Part shown: piece after piece, positions 61,646 to 64,000 of the stretch | Layout of the letters: every line of letters starts with the position of its first letter | How positions within the stretch are numbered: position 1 is the first letter of the stretch | Assembly (NCBI RefSeq): GCF_007954505.1 | Contig: NZ_CP042412.1 | Location: 806,001 to 870,000 of the forward strand | From: Microbacterium sp. CBA3102 | GTDB lineage: Bacteria; Actinomycetota; Actinomycetes; Actinomycetales; Microbacteriaceae | Reading direction: 5' to 3' | Length of the DNA stretch: 64,000 nucleotides | Made by a program: the position numbers and the translations under genes | Notes under the pieces: generated by a model | The model's input: the letters and a program-made list of their open reading frames with translations, nothing else | The model's database searches: none | Told to the model about the DNA's origin: nothing

Positions 61646-62854
61646 ATGTCCGCCTCCCCGCACACGCTGAAGCCCGGCGACGCGTCGCGCGGTGCCGACC
61701 GTTGGTTCCGCGAGCAGGGGCTCCCGACGTTCGTGCCGCTGCGCCGCTGGTTCACGGACCTGCCCCGACGCGTGGCGCCGCTGATCGCCTGGGTCGCCGT
61801 GGCTGCGTACCTCTTCCAGGACGGGATCGAGCTCGTGATCGAGTTCGCCATCGATGACGAGTACCCCGAGGTGGCCGCGTTCATGCTGCTCCTGGCGCTG
61901 GTCATCTTCGTGCTGGCGGCGGGTCTCGCCTGGGCCGCCTACTTCCTCGTCCGTGCCCTGCTGCGTCGGCTTCCGGTCGGCATCGGCACCGCGGTCGCCC
62001 TCCTCGTGATAGCCGGATGCCTCGCCTTCACGATCGCGTGGGGCTACAGCGCACAGCCGGACGCCTCGGTCGGACCCGTCCTCCGCACGCTCCTGGTGCT
62101 CGGCCTCTGCATCCTGGTGACCGGCATGGGCGGTGGTGCCTTGATCTCCTGGGCCTCCCGCCTCGCGGTGCGCAACGCATCGGCGATCGGTCACATGGCC
62201 TCGATCGCGCTGCCGGTGATCCTCATGCTCGTCGTGTTCTCCTTCTTCTCCGTCGAGGTGTGGCAGATGGCCTCCGCGATGTCCTGGGGATCGATCGCGC
62301 TGCTCACCCTCGTCGTCGCGGTGCTCGCGGGTATCGTCGTGCTGCGGGTCGCCGCCTCCGAGATCGAGGACGACGCGCAGGCGCCGTCGGATGAGCAGCG
62401 CACCGCCCTGCTCGTCGGCACACCCGCCGAAGGACGCCGCGTCGCGCCCGGCGCACCGCGAAGGCTGCGCGCACCGCAACGCATCAACATCCTGCTCGCC
62501 CTGACCGTCGCTCAGTTGGTGCAGGCGCTGTTCTTCGCCGGGCTGCTCGCGGCGCTGCTGATCATCATCGGCGCGATCACCGTCCCCGCGGGGCTCGTCG
62601 GCCTCTGGCTCGGGCCCGGAAGCGCCACACAGCCGATGACGGTGCAGCCTCTCGAGTTCTTCGGGGCGACGCTGCCGCTCACCGTCAACCTCCTCAAGGT
62701 GGCGACGATCCTCGCGGTGATCGCGGCCCTCCCGTTCGTCTTCTCCGCCGTCAGCGAGACCCGCTACCGCGAGCGGTTCTTCGACCCGATCATGGTCGAC
62801 ATGCGCCGCGCGATCCTCGTGCGCGATGCGATCGACACGACACCGTCGCGCTGA
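61646..62854 (+). CDS. hypothetical multi-pass membrane protein
   Basis: 402 residues with about seven to eight hydrophobic segments and a polar middle loop (residues about 225-275, DAQAPSDEQRTALLVGTPAEG). No known family or motif is recognised. The N-terminal 40 residues are hydrophilic and basic. Likely inner-membrane protein of unknown role. It is the first gene on the plus strand after the biosynthetic cluster and shares GC-rich composition with the rest of the chromosome. Confidence 0.7.
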   Translation: MSASPHTLKPGDASRGADRWFREQGLPTFVPLRRWFTDLPRRVAPLIAWVAVAAYLFQDGIELVIEFAIDDEYPEVAAFMLLLALVIFVLAAGLAWAAYFLVRALLRRLPVGIGTAVALLVIAGCLAFTIAWGYSAQPDASVGPVLRTLLVLGLCILVTGMGGGALISWASRLAVRNASAIGHMASIALPVILMLVVFSFFSVEVWQMASAMSWGSIALLTLVVAVLAGIVVLRVAASEIEDDAQAPSDEQRTALLVGTPAEGRRVAPGAPRRLRAPQRINILLALTVAQLVQALFFAGLLAALLIIIGAITVPAGLVGLWLGPGSATQPMTVQPLEFFGATLPLTVNLLKVATILAVIAALPFVFSAVSETRYRERFFDPIMVDMRRAILVRDAIDTTPSR

Positions 62855-62978
62855 CGGGCGTAACTGTTCGGTTGCGACGCATCCGTCGTCCTCGCATCCT
62901 GCTAGCGTCGGCGATGCGCCCCGAAGCGCCGACGCAGCATGCGCACCCGAAGCGCAGAAGAAGAGAGACCGCCCGCCG

Positions 62979-63506
62979 ATGACAGCCGTGCGAATCAGGG
63001 ATGCCGAGACCGCCGATCTCGAGACGATCACCGCGATCCACAACCACGCCGTGGCGCACACCACCGCGATCTGGAACGAAGAGGCGGTGGACCTCGACGA
63101 CCGCGCCGCCTGGCTCGCCGACCGCACGGCCCACGGCTATCCGGTCCTGGTCGCCGTCGACGATTCCGGCGTGCTGGGCTATGCGTCCTACGCGCAGTGG
63201 CGACCGCACAGCGGCTATCGGCTCACCGTCGAGCACTCGGTCTACGTTCTCGGTGGTCAGCACGGCCGCGGCATCGGCACCACCCTGATGGCCGCGCTCA
63301 TCGAACGCGCCACCGCTGCGGGGATGCACGTGATGATCGCAGGCATCGAGAGCGGGAACACCGCATCCATCGCCCTGCACGAACGGCTGGGCTTCGTCGA
63401 GGTAGGGCGGATGCCGCAGGTCGGCGCCAAGTTCGGGCGCTGGCTCGATCTGAGCATGCTCCAACTCGTCCTCGACGACCGCCCCGATCCCGACGCAGGA
63501 TCCTGA
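62979..63506 (+). CDS. GNAT-family acetyltransferase
   Basis: About 175 residues. Acetyl-CoA-dependent N-acetyltransferase fold, with VRIRDAETADLETITAIHNHAVAHT at the start and the acetyl-CoA loop GRGIGTTLMAALIERA near residue 95, followed by IESGNTASIALHERLGFVEVGRM. Closest by pattern to the phosphinothricin/methionine sulfoximine acetyltransferase group, which acetylate small amines. The substrate here is unknown. The ATG has a weak ribosome binding site and a longer start is possible. It is followed two bases later by pnuC. Confidence 0.88.
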   Translation: MTAVRIRDAETADLETITAIHNHAVAHTTAIWNEEAVDLDDRAAWLADRTAHGYPVLVAVDDSGVLGYASYAQWRPHSGYRLTVEHSVYVLGGQHGRGIGTTLMAALIERATAAGMHVMIAGIESGNTASIALHERLGFVEVGRMPQVGAKFGRWLDLSMLQLVLDDRPDPDAGS

Positions 63507-63508
63507 CT

Positions 63509-64000
63509 ATGAACCTGCTGCAGTGGTTCGTCGAGGCGTTCACCTCCCAGTGGGTGTTGCCGGGCGGGCAGACGCTCCTCGTGCGTGAGGTCGTGGGCAA
63601 CGCCTTCGGCCTCGCGAGCGCCCTCGGCGGCATGCGCCGCAAGGTGTGGGCCTGGCCGGTCGGCATCATCGGCAACCTGCTCCTGCTCACGGTCTTCCTG
63701 GGCTCCGCCCTGAGCCCCGACCCTTCGTTGCCGCACCTGCTGGGTCAGGCCGGACGGCAGATCATGTTCATCGCCGTGGCCGTCTACGGCTGGATCCGCT
63801 GGCGGAATCTCGACGGCGGCCGGGTGGTGCCGCGCTGGGCGCCGACGAGCGCGCGCATCGGCATGGTCCTGGTGATGATCATCGGCACCGTCGCCCTGAC
63901 CCCGCTGTTCCGGCTGCTCGGATCGTGGGAGCCGGTCTGGGCCGATGCCTGGACCTTCGTCGGTTCCCTGCTCGCCACCTACGGCATGGCGAAGGGGTGG
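63509..64000 (+). CDS. pnuC: nicotinamide riboside transporter PnuC (partial, cut by window end)
   Basis: The first 164 residues are present, starting MNLLQWFVEAFTSQWVLPGG, with several hydrophobic segments and the PnuC-like pair KVWAWPVGIIGNLLLLTVFLG and GQAGRQIMFIAVAVYGWIRWRN (the YGWxxW pattern). PnuC imports nicotinamide riboside for NAD synthesis without energy coupling. The rest lies beyond the window. Confidence 0.85.
   Translation, partial: MNLLQWFVEAFTSQWVLPGGQTLLVREVVGNAFGLASALGGMRRKVWAWPVGIIGNLLLLTVFLGSALSPDPSLPHLLGQAGRQIMFIAVAVYGWIRWRNLDGGRVVPRWAPTSARIGMVLVMIIGTVALTPLFRLLGSWEPVWADAWTFVGSLLATYGMAKGW

Noticed and set aside
1..64000. CRISPR array, tRNA or rRNA genes
   Set aside because: I found no regularly spaced repeats and no cloverleaf-like or rRNA-like sequence.

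Overview
The window is high-GC DNA packed with short-gap and overlapping genes (many ATGA or GTGA stop/start overlaps). Gene content and style fit an actinobacterium of the Microbacteriaceae, most likely Microbacterium or a close relative. That assignment is inference: there is no rRNA or other taxonomic marker, and I saw no tRNA, CRISPR array, integrase or insertion sequence.

Layout. 1-9200: end of an oxidoreductase, a GH89 alpha-N-acetylglucosaminidase, an MFS exporter, small membrane proteins, a DNA-binding protein, a sulfurtransferase, an EamA transporter, ribA and a MarR regulator. 9194-10903: a ClgR/PopR-like regulator ending in Ala-Leu-Ala-Ala and two extra clpP genes, one lacking its catalytic serine, with one palindrome (TCTGC-N5-GCAGA) in front of both transcription units. 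10959-15097: thioesterase, Cys/Met PLP enzyme, and two adjacent frameshifted genes (Lrp/AsnC regulator and acyl-CoA synthetase). 15102-23046: MATE pump, an MMPL exporter/histidine kinase/response regulator operon, a YigZ protein and a J-domain protein. 23159-30380: a LacI-controlled carbohydrate operon (binding protein, two permeases, GH130 enzyme, Tat-exported protein) with a promoter overlaid by two operators. 30400-34506: Fur-type regulator with catalase, hydrolase, msrA and msrB.

34645-47549 is a sialic-acid locus: a secreted sialidase with two C-terminal carbohydrate-binding repeats, a DUF4862 protein, nanE, nanK, nanA, a Dpp-type ABC importer in which one permease is fused to an ATPase, a lipoprotein receptor, and a divergent GntR/FadR regulator. 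The 13-bp motif TCTGATGTCTGAT and the -10 TAGAGT occur together in front of both the sialidase and the transport/catabolism operon, so the two units are probably one regulon.

48698-60954 is the most novel part: nine tightly coupled minus-strand genes, of visibly lower GC than their surroundings, that look like a small-peptide biosynthetic cluster. sbnA and sbnB should make L-2,3-diaminopropionate. Two small NRPS proteins (A-PCP-C and A-PCP), a type II thioesterase, two ATP-grasp ligases, an MFS exporter and a phosphopantetheinyl transferase follow. The condensation domain has Asn-Glu where His-His is expected, and the second adenylation domain has Val where alpha-amino-acid domains have Asp. 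The product cannot be read from the sequence. The remainder holds a decayed-looking gap, a membrane protein, a GNAT acetyltransferase and the start of pnuC.
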